Positions 11,176-19,100 of a stretch of 64,000 nucleotides of DNA are shown in pieces. This stretch comes from Maribellus sediminis. GTDB lineage: Bacteria > Bacteroidota > Bacteroidia > Bacteroidales > Prolixibacteraceae. Made by a program: the position numbers and the translations under genes. The DNA lies in the NCBI RefSeq assembly GCF_011799805.1, contig NZ_WXUB01000001.1:1-64000 (forward strand), in the 5' to 3' direction. Positions within the stretch are counted from its first letter, which is position 1; the number at the start of each line of letters is the position of its first letter. Under the pieces are notes generated by a model. That model ran no database searches and was not told the origin of the DNA. It saw nothing but the letters and a program-made list of their open reading frames with translations.

Positions 11176-11703
11176 AATATTGGTTGTTTTGGTTTATGTC
11201 TTATTCTTTAATATTGGGTGCAATAAAATTATTACTAGCAAATCGGATGCATTGCTTATGATTTTACTTTACACTTACCCGTATGATAAATTGAAAATTG
11301 GTGCTTGAAATGTGTTGTTTTAATGTGTGTTAATATTTTATCTTTTGTTGGCTTCAAATTAATAAATGTATTTAACAAAATGAACAATAGTCATTAATTT
11401 AGAATTTATATAAACTATTATTCAGTTAATAATGAGAATCAAAAGATGAAGTATTTTTTGAATTATTATCATTTCAAATGTTGTCAATAAGCCTAAAAAT
11501 ATCTCTATCAGTAAAGCAATTTCTCAAAATGAATCAAACATCGAGTATTTCCTAAAGTAGATATAACCTAGACGTACTTTATGTCAAGAAACATTCTCAT
11601 TTTTTCCTTTGTATGCTCTTTATTTTCCTTACATAAGAATGTTCTGAAATTAATAGAGAGTAAGGATTTCAATAGTTATTTTTAGGAAAAGGTATTTCAA
11701 TTC
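11176..11703. other. Non-coding AT-rich gap upstream of the giant LRR gene
   Basis: This is the divergent region between the giant LRR gene (leftward) and the small GGRKKGTPNK gene (rightward). It is very AT-rich. I see no credible ORF, no RNA gene and no exact TAnnTTTG box for the LRR gene. Promoters for both flanking genes must lie here. Confidence 0.5.
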
Positions 11704-12018
11704 ATGGCAAATGGATATAAAACTGGAGGCAGAAAGAAAGGTACGCCAAATAAAGTGACAGGTACCGTTCGTGAGATGATTACCAAATCAATTTCAAAGG
11801 AATTGGAGTCATTACCGGTATTATTCAGTCAATTGGAGCCAAAAGAAAAAATGGATGCCCTAATCAAACTGATGCCTTATATTATTCCAAAAGCAGAAGT
11901 TTTAGCTGAAGATAGTTCTTCTCAACCAATGAAGCATGAAGATTTTGTTCAGAAAATCAGGAGAAAGATTGAAGAGATAAATCTTTCAAAAAGGGATACC
12001 GCAAGTTCAATTTCGTAG
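11704..12018 (+). CDS. Small GGRKKGTPNK-motif protein, possibly phage/mobile-element associated
   Basis: This 104-residue protein begins MANGYKTGGRKKGTPNK. The basic GGR.KGTPNK motif followed by an amphipathic helix and LEPKEKMDALIKLMPYIIPK resembles short DNA-associated proteins common in Bacteroidota prophages and mobile islands. I recall the family (DUF5681-like) but cannot name it firmly. It lies just outside the left att repeat (12088-12110), so it is not inside the element as defined here. It may belong to an older insertion at the same hot spot. The ATG at 11704 follows a short AT-rich leader without a clear Shine-Dalgarno site, as is usual in this phylum. The function is unknown. Confidence 0.6.
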   Translation: MANGYKTGGRKKGTPNKVTGTVREMITKSISKELESLPVLFSQLEPKEKMDALIKLMPYIIPKAEVLAEDSSSQPMKHEDFVQKIRRKIEEINLSKRDTASSIS

Positions 12019-12052
12019 TTTTTGTATCCCATTTGTATCTCATAAAATAAAA

Positions 12053-12082
12053 AAGCCTGACTATCAGTGGATAATCAGGCTT
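12053..12082 (-). terminator. Hairpin terminator, probably the original tRNA-Leu terminator
   Basis: Two 13-nt arms (12053-12065 and 12070-12082) pair with one mismatch around an AGTG loop. On the minus strand they are followed by TTTTTTATTTTAT. It sits directly downstream of the tRNA 3'-end remnant at 12088-12110, where the terminator of the uninterrupted tRNA would be. It may also end the plus-strand gene that stops at 12018. Confidence 0.65.
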
Positions 12083-12087
12083 TGCTT

Positions 12088-12110
12088 GTACCCGGGGCGG
12101 GAATCGAACC
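12088..12110 (-). repeat. Left attachment site: 23-bp copy of the tRNA-Leu 3' end
   Basis: This 23-bp sequence (plus strand begins gtacccgggg, ends aatcgaacc) is identical to 27180-27202, the T-loop and acceptor end of tRNA-Leu. On its right side (12111 onward) the T-stem no longer pairs and there is no tRNA body, so it is a remnant and not a gene. This is the pattern left by site-specific integration into a tRNA 3' end. Confidence 0.85.
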
Positions 12111-12159
12111 ACGCCCGTAATACACTTATAATCAATGTGTTATTTTAATGTAAATCGTG

Positions 12160-12167
12160 AGGTCTCG
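12160..12167 (+). repeat. AGGTCTCG motif at the left element end
   Basis: The same octamer as the right-end cluster (26921, 27031 inverted, 27058), 50 bp inside the left att repeat. It is a candidate arm-type site of the integrase. Confidence 0.5.
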
Positions 12168-12234
12168 TTTTTGTCTCTCACTGGTTCATTTTCAATATTT
12201 TATCGTTTAAAAATACGAAATTGTAACCACTTCT

Positions 12235-13515
12235 TCAAATGTTGATTAATTCCCACGGATGTAGATGAAGAATACCTTCATAGTTCGAATATTTCATATC
12301 ATCAAGAGAAACAACATACTTTTCATAGTTATCTTTTATCTGTAAAAGGTTGCCAAATTCCCTGTTTATAACATTTTCGTTGTTTAATAAATAGGCTACC
12401 TGAATATAAATTATCCTATCAGCCTTTTGGGCAATAAAATCAATCTCAAGATTATTTAATACTCCAACCTGCACTTCATATCCCAAACGTTTTAGTTGCA
12501 GATAAACGTAATTTTCAAGGTTATATCCGACATCTGTCGGTAAAAATCCAAACAAGAAATTTTTAAAAGCTAAATCATTCAGATAATATTTACAGGCACC
12601 TCCGAGTACTTGTTTCCCTCGCAAATTAAAACGATCTGCCTGATGAAAAATAAAGGCATCAGTTAAATACTGCACATAACTTGAAACAGTTTCGTAATTT
12701 GTTTTTTTCTGTTTGCTTTTAAAATAATTGATAATATTACTTATCGCTGTCAGGTTTCCGATATTTACCGCAAGGAACTTAAATAGTTCTTCCAGTAATG
12801 GTAGATCCTTAATTTTATGTCTGTCCAGTATATCGCGTAAAATGACAGTATTTTTTAAACTGGCTATGTAATTACGTTTAAGTTCTTCTGAATTAAGATG
12901 AAACAATTCAGGTAAACCTCCGGTTTTAAGATATTCAAGAAAACTTTCCTTTCCCAGAGTTAATTCCTTTACATCCAAAAATTCGGAGTAATCAAAAGGT
13001 AAAATCTCAAATTCAACATATCTACCTGATAGTAATGTTGCTAATTCTCCTGATAATAAAGTAGAGTTTGAGCCGGAAACAAATAGCTCGTATTCCTGTG
13101 TAAAATCCTGAGAATATGAATTAACAAAGGTTTCCCATCCTTCAATATTTTGCACTTCATCAAGAAATATATAGATTTTTCCTTCTACCTGTAGTTGTTT
13201 TCGATAAAAGGAAAACAATTCATCTAAGTCAGTAGCTTCTTGTATTTCATCAAATGCAATAAATTCCTTATTTAAAAAGAACAAATTCTTTGGATCAACA
13301 TTCTTATTCGTAATGAGGTAATTCATTATTTGTCGTAATAGATAACTCTTTCCGGATCGACGTTGACCTACCAGTACTTTTACTAAACGAGTATCCAAAA
13401 ATCCAGTTATTTTTTCAAGATATGGCTTACGCTCATAACCGATCTGTATTATTTGTCCTTCCCAGGCATTATATCTTTTTGTTTTCTCAAATATATTTGC
13501 AATTTTATCAGCCAT
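12235..13515 (-). CDS. AAA-family ATPase with DUF4143 C-terminal domain
   Basis: The 426-residue protein has a Walker A motif at residues 50-57 (GQRRSGKS), a Walker B at about 115-120 (IYIFLDE), the sensor-like stretch FVSGSNSTLLSGELATLLSGR, and a C-terminal half typical of DUF4143 (nuclease-like fold). The family is widespread in Bacteroidota and archaea and its role is unsettled; defence, toxin-like and DNA-repair roles have been suggested. It is the leftmost gene of the element, transcribed toward the left att site. The start is supported by a TATATTTG box at 13548-13555, which would give a leader of about 26 nt. It is probably accessory cargo, not needed for mobility. Confidence 0.85.
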   Translation of the reverse strand: MADKIANIFEKTKRYNAWEGQIIQIGYERKPYLEKITGFLDTRLVKVLVGQRRSGKSYLLRQIMNYLITNKNVDPKNLFFLNKEFIAFDEIQEATDLDELFSFYRKQLQVEGKIYIFLDEVQNIEGWETFVNSYSQDFTQEYELFVSGSNSTLLSGELATLLSGRYVEFEILPFDYSEFLDVKELTLGKESFLEYLKTGGLPELFHLNSEELKRNYIASLKNTVILRDILDRHKIKDLPLLEELFKFLAVNIGNLTAISNIINYFKSKQKKTNYETVSSYVQYLTDAFIFHQADRFNLRGKQVLGGACKYYLNDLAFKNFLFGFLPTDVGYNLENYVYLQLKRLGYEVQVGVLNNLEIDFIAQKADRIIYIQVAYLLNNENVINREFGNLLQIKDNYEKYVVSLDDMKYSNYEGILHLHPWELINI

Positions 13516-13547
13516 ATTTGAATTTATTTTGATTTGGTGTATTTTTT

Positions 13548-13555
13548 CAAATATA
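13548..13555 (-). promoter_or_regulatory. Bacteroidota -7 box (TATATTTG) for the ATPase gene
   Basis: An exact TAnnTTTG match on the minus strand, 33 bp upstream of the ATG at 13515. I see no clear TTTG -33 box at the usual distance, so this rests on the -7 box alone. Confidence 0.4.
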
Positions 13556-14174
13556 CTTGAATTTTATATATTTATTTAGATATTTTCAGACTTATTTGAA
13601 TTATTGTTTTGAAATTATATCTATTTGACCTTTACTGTCTATTCAATTCGACACATTAGCAATATTTTTGTCGATCCTAATCGACACTTTTATATCTAAA
13701 TTGGCGCACAAGCTATAAAAATCACTTTTGTTGCCCCAATATGGTCAGTTCAGACGATACAAACCTATACATTGATATAAGCAACCTGTTTGCATTTTCT
13801 AGATACACTTCATTTTCGAAGGACTTTTGGTATCATTGAAAAGAAGAATATTCCCATTTTCATTCATTTCCCAAAGCTATCCTTAATCCCAAATCGTAAA
13901 CACCGGCTCTTTCCAATTCAAGCATTAGACAAAAGGAAACGGAATAAATGGACTGAAAGATTGCGCCGGAGGACAGTAAATTGGCAAGTGTTTTTCCAAT
14001 GCTTTGATGCCAAGTCTCCTTTCGAAGTATGAGAAGGGTGTCTTGGCAGCAAAGAATACAAACAATTCCAAAACTCTTGTCAATTTGCTGGCTGCGTTTA
14101 TGCCGTAAGCTTTTGACGTTTGCCTGAATTGAAATTAATTTGTTGAAGATTTGGGAAACCCGCTTGTATGTAAT
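13556..14174. other. Non-coding region of the element with inverted repeats
   Basis: This lies between the ATPase promoter and the end of the relaxase gene. The left part is very AT-rich. An imperfect hairpin with tgccaag/cttggca arms spans 14008-14048, and a ttgg/ccaa pair flanks 13981-13998. A possible 80-codon ORF (13790-14032, plus) has a composition unlike a real protein (rich in R, F, H and P) and overlaps the hairpin, so I do not call it a gene. The region may hold a structural or transfer site. Confidence 0.4.
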
Positions 14175-15074
14175 TTACATCCTGTAACCCCTGCTTTTTT
14201 TCTTCGGTGGTTTTATTCTCTGGTACGGTTCCTTCTTTCGCTGTCTTTCTGCATCCTTCTCTGCCTGAAGAAGCCCGTCTCTGATTAATTGTTGAAAGTC
14301 ATACTCGTGGGATGGATTTTGTATGACCTTAAAATATTCCTGTAATTTGTTCTGATCCAATCGGTACTTTATTTTGGAGTAGCTAAACTGCCTGTCAACT
14401 TTTGAACCATTAAATCTCAGATTGTTTTTGGTAAACGAAATCCCCTGAACAACATTTGTATTCCCCCTGTATTTGTAGTTTATTGTTATCCCCTCTTTGT
14501 TCAGTTTAGCTTCCAGTTCATCCATATCTTTGCATTGGGGAATAAGTTCTTTAAGGCAGTAATAAATCTCATATTTTGTTTTGTCTGGTTCTTTCAGCCG
14601 GTGAACGTTTACATTTTCTTTTCCCTTGGCAAAATACAAGTCATTCTTTCGTGTAAGCTCTTTACAGATCTTTTCACTACGGTAACGATCGTTTTTATTG
14701 GATATCGTTTTCCCCTGGTTGTTTACCCTGTTAAAAACAATGTGAATATGAGGATGCTCCTTATCGTAATGCCGGGCTATTATAAACTGGGTATATATGA
14801 TTCCCATTCTGTTCAGGTAATCATCCGCAATTTTCAGAAGAAATACGCTACTAAGCTTTGCTTTATCCTGAACGGAGAAATCCAGGGAAATATGACCTAC
14901 CGGTTTGCTTACCCGCGAATTGAGTTCTGTTTGGGCGACAAAACTTTTTGTAATCGAATTCGTGTTTTTCAAACGTACGCCCTCTCCGATTAACAATTCA
15001 GCTGCTTTTTTTGGATCAAGGATATAATTTACTGCACCGGCAAAGTCTCCACCTGTTGTTATCTTGGCGATCAT
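14175..15074 (-). CDS. MobP-type relaxase (MobA/BmgA-like mobilization protein)
   Basis: The 299-residue protein starts MIAKITTGGDFAGAVNYIL, typical of Bacteroidota relaxases, with a candidate nicking tyrosine at residue 17. The metal-binding relaxase motif is at residues 102-111 (HYDKEHPHIH; H107, H109 and H111 in the HxHxH-type triad). The family cuts one strand at oriT and stays bound to it during transfer. The length is typical of small mobilizable elements and no type IV secretion genes are present, so transfer would need a helper. Its ATG overlaps the end of the mobC-like gene by 4 bp, a coupled pair. The basic C-terminus (RQRKKEPYQRIKPPKKKSR) may bind DNA. Confidence 0.9.
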   Translation of the reverse strand: MIAKITTGGDFAGAVNYILDPKKAAELLIGEGVRLKNTNSITKSFVAQTELNSRVSKPVGHISLDFSVQDKAKLSSVFLLKIADDYLNRMGIIYTQFIIARHYDKEHPHIHIVFNRVNNQGKTISNKNDRYRSEKICKELTRKNDLYFAKGKENVNVHRLKEPDKTKYEIYYCLKELIPQCKDMDELEAKLNKEGITINYKYRGNTNVVQGISFTKNNLRFNGSKVDRQFSYSKIKYRLDQNKLQEYFKVIQNPSHEYDFQQLIRDGLLQAEKDAERQRKKEPYQRIKPPKKKSRGYRM

Positions 15075-15415
15075 AGCATTTTGTTTATGATTCGGTCAAT
15101 TTTACGCGCAAGAAACAGGTATTCGCTACGAACGTGATCGTACCCTATGGCATTGGCTTTACGTGCAATCTGATTGAGGTTATTGGCCATTCCTGTAAGT
15201 TTTCTTATCTCAGCATTCAGTTCGGGTGTCAGGCGTTGAACAACCGTTGTATTCATAATTGAACGCCTGAGGAACTCACTTTGTGAAATCCCGGCTTCTG
15301 TTGATTTGCCAATTAGGCAGTAATATTCTACAGTCGACATTTTTACCGTTACCTTATATTTCATCTTCTCACCATCCAATTTTCGTGGACGGCCACCTTT
15401 GTTAAATTGCACCAT
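15071..15415 (-). CDS. mobC: MobC-like relaxosome accessory protein
   Basis: The 114-residue protein contains a GGRPRK basic patch, a ribbon-helix-helix-like segment (KYKVTVKMSTVEYYCLIGKS...ISQSEFLRRSI) and the conserved C-terminal LTGMANNLNQIARKANA block typical of MobC family proteins. Members bind near oriT and help the relaxase open the strands. It is the first gene of a two-gene operon with the relaxase (4-bp overlap). The upstream region (15416-15512) holds a perfect 8-bp inverted repeat and is the best oriT candidate. Confidence 0.85.
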   Translation of the reverse strand: MVQFNKGGRPRKLDGEKMKYKVTVKMSTVEYYCLIGKSTEAGISQSEFLRRSIMNTTVVQRLTPELNAEIRKLTGMANNLNQIARKANAIGYDHVRSEYLFLARKIDRIINKML

Positions 15416-15512
15416 ATTTTATTACCATTTTTTAGACCAACGGGATGCTAAATAGGAGTTTTGGTCTTACCAAAACATAAACTTGCTATCCTACCTCGAA
15501 AGGGGTATTTTC
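15416..15512. other. Candidate origin of transfer (oriT)
   Basis: This short region between the mob operon (leftward) and a small plus-strand gene contains a perfect inverted repeat, gttttggt-ctt-accaaaac (15458-15476), followed by ttgctatcctacc (15483-15495). TATCCT is reminiscent of the nic region of MOBP plasmids (RP4 nic is ATCCTG/C). Its position next to mobC is also usual for oriT. This is inference from position and motif only. Confidence 0.4.
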
Positions 15513-15749
15513 ATGAACATAAAGATAAAAAACAGAATAGACAAAGAAAACACTAAACTAATTCAATATCAATCAATTGCTATTGAATTTCAAAATGTAG
15601 AATTGGATCATATACTTCCAAACAATATTGATTCTTTATCAGGTTTACTTATAAACAGTAGGGAAAAATATTTTAATCAGTTAACATTTGGAACTTTCGT
15701 TTCTTTTATGAATGTAATTAAATCAAAATCTCATTTATACAATAATTAG
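15513..15749 (+). CDS. Hypothetical protein, 78 residues
   Basis: An open frame continues upstream to 15483, but the ATG at 15513 (MNIKIKNRIDKENTK) is preceded by gaaaggggt, a good ribosome-binding site, so I start it there. The product is hydrophilic with no signal peptide or membrane segment and ends SFMNVIKSKSHLYNN. I do not recognise it. It diverges from mobC, within the mobile element. It may be a small regulator or a decayed remnant. Confidence 0.4.
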   Translation: MNIKIKNRIDKENTKLIQYQSIAIEFQNVELDHILPNNIDSLSGLLINSREKYFNQLTFGTFVSFMNVIKSKSHLYNN

Positions 15750-15794
15750 ATCACTTCTCCGAAATAGTTTTACTAAAGCATAAAATACTATCTT

Positions 15795-15923
15795 ATGGAA
15801 AAGAAAAATAACATGAATAGCATCAGATTTATTGATTCATTCCCGGATGAGAATAATATAGGGAGCATTTTCATTAAGTTAGGGAAAAGGAAGGAATTGT
15901 ATACAAAACAAGGATGTAATTGA
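15795..15923 (+). pseudogene. Possible remnant of an IS1595/ISXO2-type transposase N-terminus
   Basis: This 42-codon frame reads ...RFIDSFPDENNIGSIFIK and then KLGKRKELYTKQGCN before a stop. IS1595-family transposases begin with F..FPDE..C...F...R...G..C..CG. The FPDE motif and the KQGC end fit that pattern loosely, but the zinc-ribbon cysteines are mostly missing. If the reading is right, it is a broken transposase start. The match is from memory of the family pattern and is weak. Confidence 0.25.
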
Positions 15924-15957
15924 GGAAAAATTGGAGTAGGCAAACGATACACCTGTA

Positions 15958-15975
15958 AAGACAAATTGACCAAGT
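15958..15975 (+). repeat. 18-bp direct repeat, left copy (flanks cargo)
   Basis: aagacaaattgaccaagt is repeated exactly at 25508-25525, in the same orientation. The similarity continues more weakly for about 12 bp to the right (CCC.AC.GGAA on this side). The two copies bracket the adhesin, sensor kinase and regulator genes. Confidence 0.7.
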
Positions 15976-16121
15976 GAACCCAACCGGAAAAATGTCAAAC
16001 TTTTGTTTGACTATTTTGAGGCTAGCTTGAAGTTTATGAATACAGAGATACACAAGAAAAAGCTTAAATTGAAGTAAGTGGAGGAATAGTATCTTTGATT
16101 CATTTAGCAGATTGGGTAGTA

Positions 16122-19100
16122 CTAATATTTAATCAATAAATAGGTAGACATGGATTGGTCCCTTCCAAATATTCTAAGAATATATGTACCGCTAACAAAA
16201 TTCAGGTTTTTGATCACTAACTCGTCCCCATCAATATTTTTAGTGAGAACGATGTTGCCGGTCATATCCAGAATCTCAATTTTGCTGTAATCTTCTGATG
16301 GTAATTCAACAACTAAGTGGTCATGAACAGGATTTGGATAAACCCGAATATCTTTTTCTGATAATTCCACAACAGATGTCGTAGTACAGGTATCTGCAAT
16401 TGTAAGATTTAGCATTGCAATACTGTCACAACCAGCAATATTTGTAAATATCGACTGATAATCCCCGGATGCGGTATAGGTGTTTCCATTCCACTCGTAG
16501 TTATTGCATACAGCAACCGTGTCATGAGAATAACTTGGTTCCAATATATTCAGATTTAATATCACCACTGAGTCACATCCTACTGAGTTGGTCAAAGTAT
16601 ACGTGGCCGTGTTGTTACTTTCGGTATAGGTCACGCCGTCAATCCAGGTGTAGCTTTCGCATTCAGTGGCTACATCTGTTCCTGTTGTCGGTTCAAGGAT
16701 GGTAAGATTTAGCGTTACGACGCTGTCACATCCGTTCTGATTTGTATACACAGTCTGGTATTGTCCCGAAGTGGTCAGCACATTTCCGTCGAACACATAA
16801 CTGCCACAAGACGATGTGTTCATCGTTACACTGTCCGGCTTTGTGATGGTCAGGTTCAGTGTCACCACCGAATCACATCCTGCAGAACTGGTTAAGGTGT
16901 ACGTTGCGGTATTATTACTTTCGGTGTAAGTAATTCCATCAATCCAGGTATAACTTTCACAGACTGAAATCACATCTGTCCCCATTGACGGTTTAAGAAT
17001 TGTAAGGTTCAAAGTAACTACACTGTCGCATCCTGACTGATTTGTAAAAGTAGCCTGATATTGTCCTGAGCTAGTTAAAACGTTTCCATCAAACACATAG
17101 CTCTCGCAAGCCTCCTTATCTATTGTTACATTATCTGATTCCCCGATAGTGAAGTCTAAAGTAACTACTGAATCACACCCCTGTGCACTGGTTAAGGTGT
17201 ACGTTGCGGTGTTATTGCTTTCGGTGTAGGTAATTCCATCAATCCATGTATAACTTTCACAGGCTGAAATCACATCGGTTGCCGTTAAATTTTCAAGGAT
17301 GGTAAGGTTCAAAGTAACTACACTGTCGCATCCGTTCTGATTGGTAAAAGTTGCCTGGTACTGTCCCGAAGTGGTCAAAATGTTTCCATTAAAGGTATAG
17401 CTTTCGCAAGCTTCTTTATCTATTGTTACATTATCTGATTCCCCGATAGTGAGGTCTAAAGTAACTACTGAATCACACCCCTGTGCACTGGTTAAGGTGT
17501 ACGTTGCGGTGTTATTGCTTTCGGTGTAGGTAATTCCATCAATCCATGTATAACTTTCACAGGTTGAAATTACATCGGTCCCGGTTAAAGTTTCAAGGAT
17601 GGTAAGGTTCAAAGTAACAATCGAATCGCAACCCTCAGAATTTGTCAACGTGTAGGTTTCTGTGTTGTTGCTTTCGGTATAAGTGACACCGTCGATCCAG
17701 GTATAGCTTTCGCAAGCCGAAATCACATCTTCGCCATAGCTTGGTTCAAGAATCGTAAGGTTCAAGGTAACAAGTGAATCACAACCTTCGGCATTAACCA
17801 AAGTGTAGGTTGCGGTGTTGTTGCTTTCGGTATAGGTGATGCCATCTATCCAGGTGTATTCATTACATGCTGTTTGATAGTCAAAACTTGTTGGTGTGAT
17901 AAACGTCCAACCCGATGTATTTCCCGAATCATCACTATTGTTTGCAATGAACGATGCACCTCCGGTTACCACAACGTTATTAATATGCCAATAATTCCCT
18001 TTTGCACTTCCACTCTCGGAATGGATATATGCAGGGTCTGAAGTATTTGATTCAATTGTAACCAAGTCATTACAACTGGTTCCATCAGCCAATTCTAAAG
18101 TATCAATTGTTTGGGTCAGTCCTCCGGGTAATTGAATGGTTGAAGCATTGGGAACACTCAATATTACAAATGTGTTTGAACCGTATAATGAAAAAGAACT
18201 ACTACTGATACCTGTTAATTTGTAATAATTCAGACCACCAGGTATGCATTGGGATTGACCGCAAATAACTTCTGAGGTACCGGGATTGATTGTCATATTT
18301 GTAGCATCTTCAATAAACCAAAAACCAGCGCAGTTAATAGTTGAACTTCCCATGTTCCAAACCCTGTTATTGGGCTGATCAGAATTCAGGCTGAAGAATT
18401 CCATATCATAATCGTTTGTATTCAGGGTACCTTTAACGAAATGAAGATCTTTGTTTATACTACTCATTTTAAACTCTGAGGCCAAATTCCATTCACCGCT
18501 TCCGTCAAAATATACATTTTGATTGAGTAAATTTCCGCGTGTGTTGATCACATTCCCTGTTTCATCTGACTTGAAGTATAAATTTCCATTAAAGGAATGG
18601 TAAGTATATATGCCTGATATATCAAATGATCCGTAAACATTAAGATCTGAAGTACCCTCTATTCTTCCCCAACCACCTGTTCCGGAGAAATCAAAATTCC
18701 GGCAAGAGGCATCTTCATCAATGGTTACAGTTCCATTAATATTATCAAATGAATGCTCATCAAAAACCACATCGTCATAAAAATTGGGGATACATCCACC
18801 GTTCCCGGAGCCGCCACTGCTTAATGCCCAGTGATCGGGATCACTCCAGTTCCCATGATGCCCTACCCAGTAATAGGTGGTTGATGAAAGGGCATTAAAG
18901 ATCCAACCATCATTGTTTCCCCCATCCACTCCATTATTGTCAATAAAAACAGCTCCACCGGAGGTGTGTATATCCTGTAGTTGTACATAATCAACTGAAA
19001 GGGTCCCTGATGCCTTGGTTATTGTAGCTTCCGAACCAGGGGTTTGCGATTGTATAACGGTAAGATTACTACAGGAACCTGTAGCTGATATCTTATCAAT

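Larger units (their letters stand above)
15750..16121. other. Gap with decayed sequence, including a possible transposase remnant
   Basis: No intact gene is visible. The region holds the 42-codon remnant described separately (15795-15923) and the left copy of the 18-bp repeat (15958-15975). It ends at the 3' end of the large T9SS-type gene. Confidence 0.45.

Noticed and set aside
12088-12180. A second tRNA gene at the left element end
   Set aside because: Only the 3' 23 bp match; there is no anticodon arm or acceptor partner, so it is an att remnant.
13790-14032. 80-codon plus-strand frame in the mobile element
   Set aside because: Composition (RRTF, HRLFP) does not look like a folded protein, there is no start signal, and it overlaps an inverted repeat.
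14535-14993. 152-codon frame antisense to the relaxase
   Set aside because: The relaxase frame has clear family motifs; the antisense frame has none.
15788-15973. 61-codon minus-strand frame
   Set aside because: No ribosome-binding site or family features; the plus-strand remnant and the direct repeat explain the region better.
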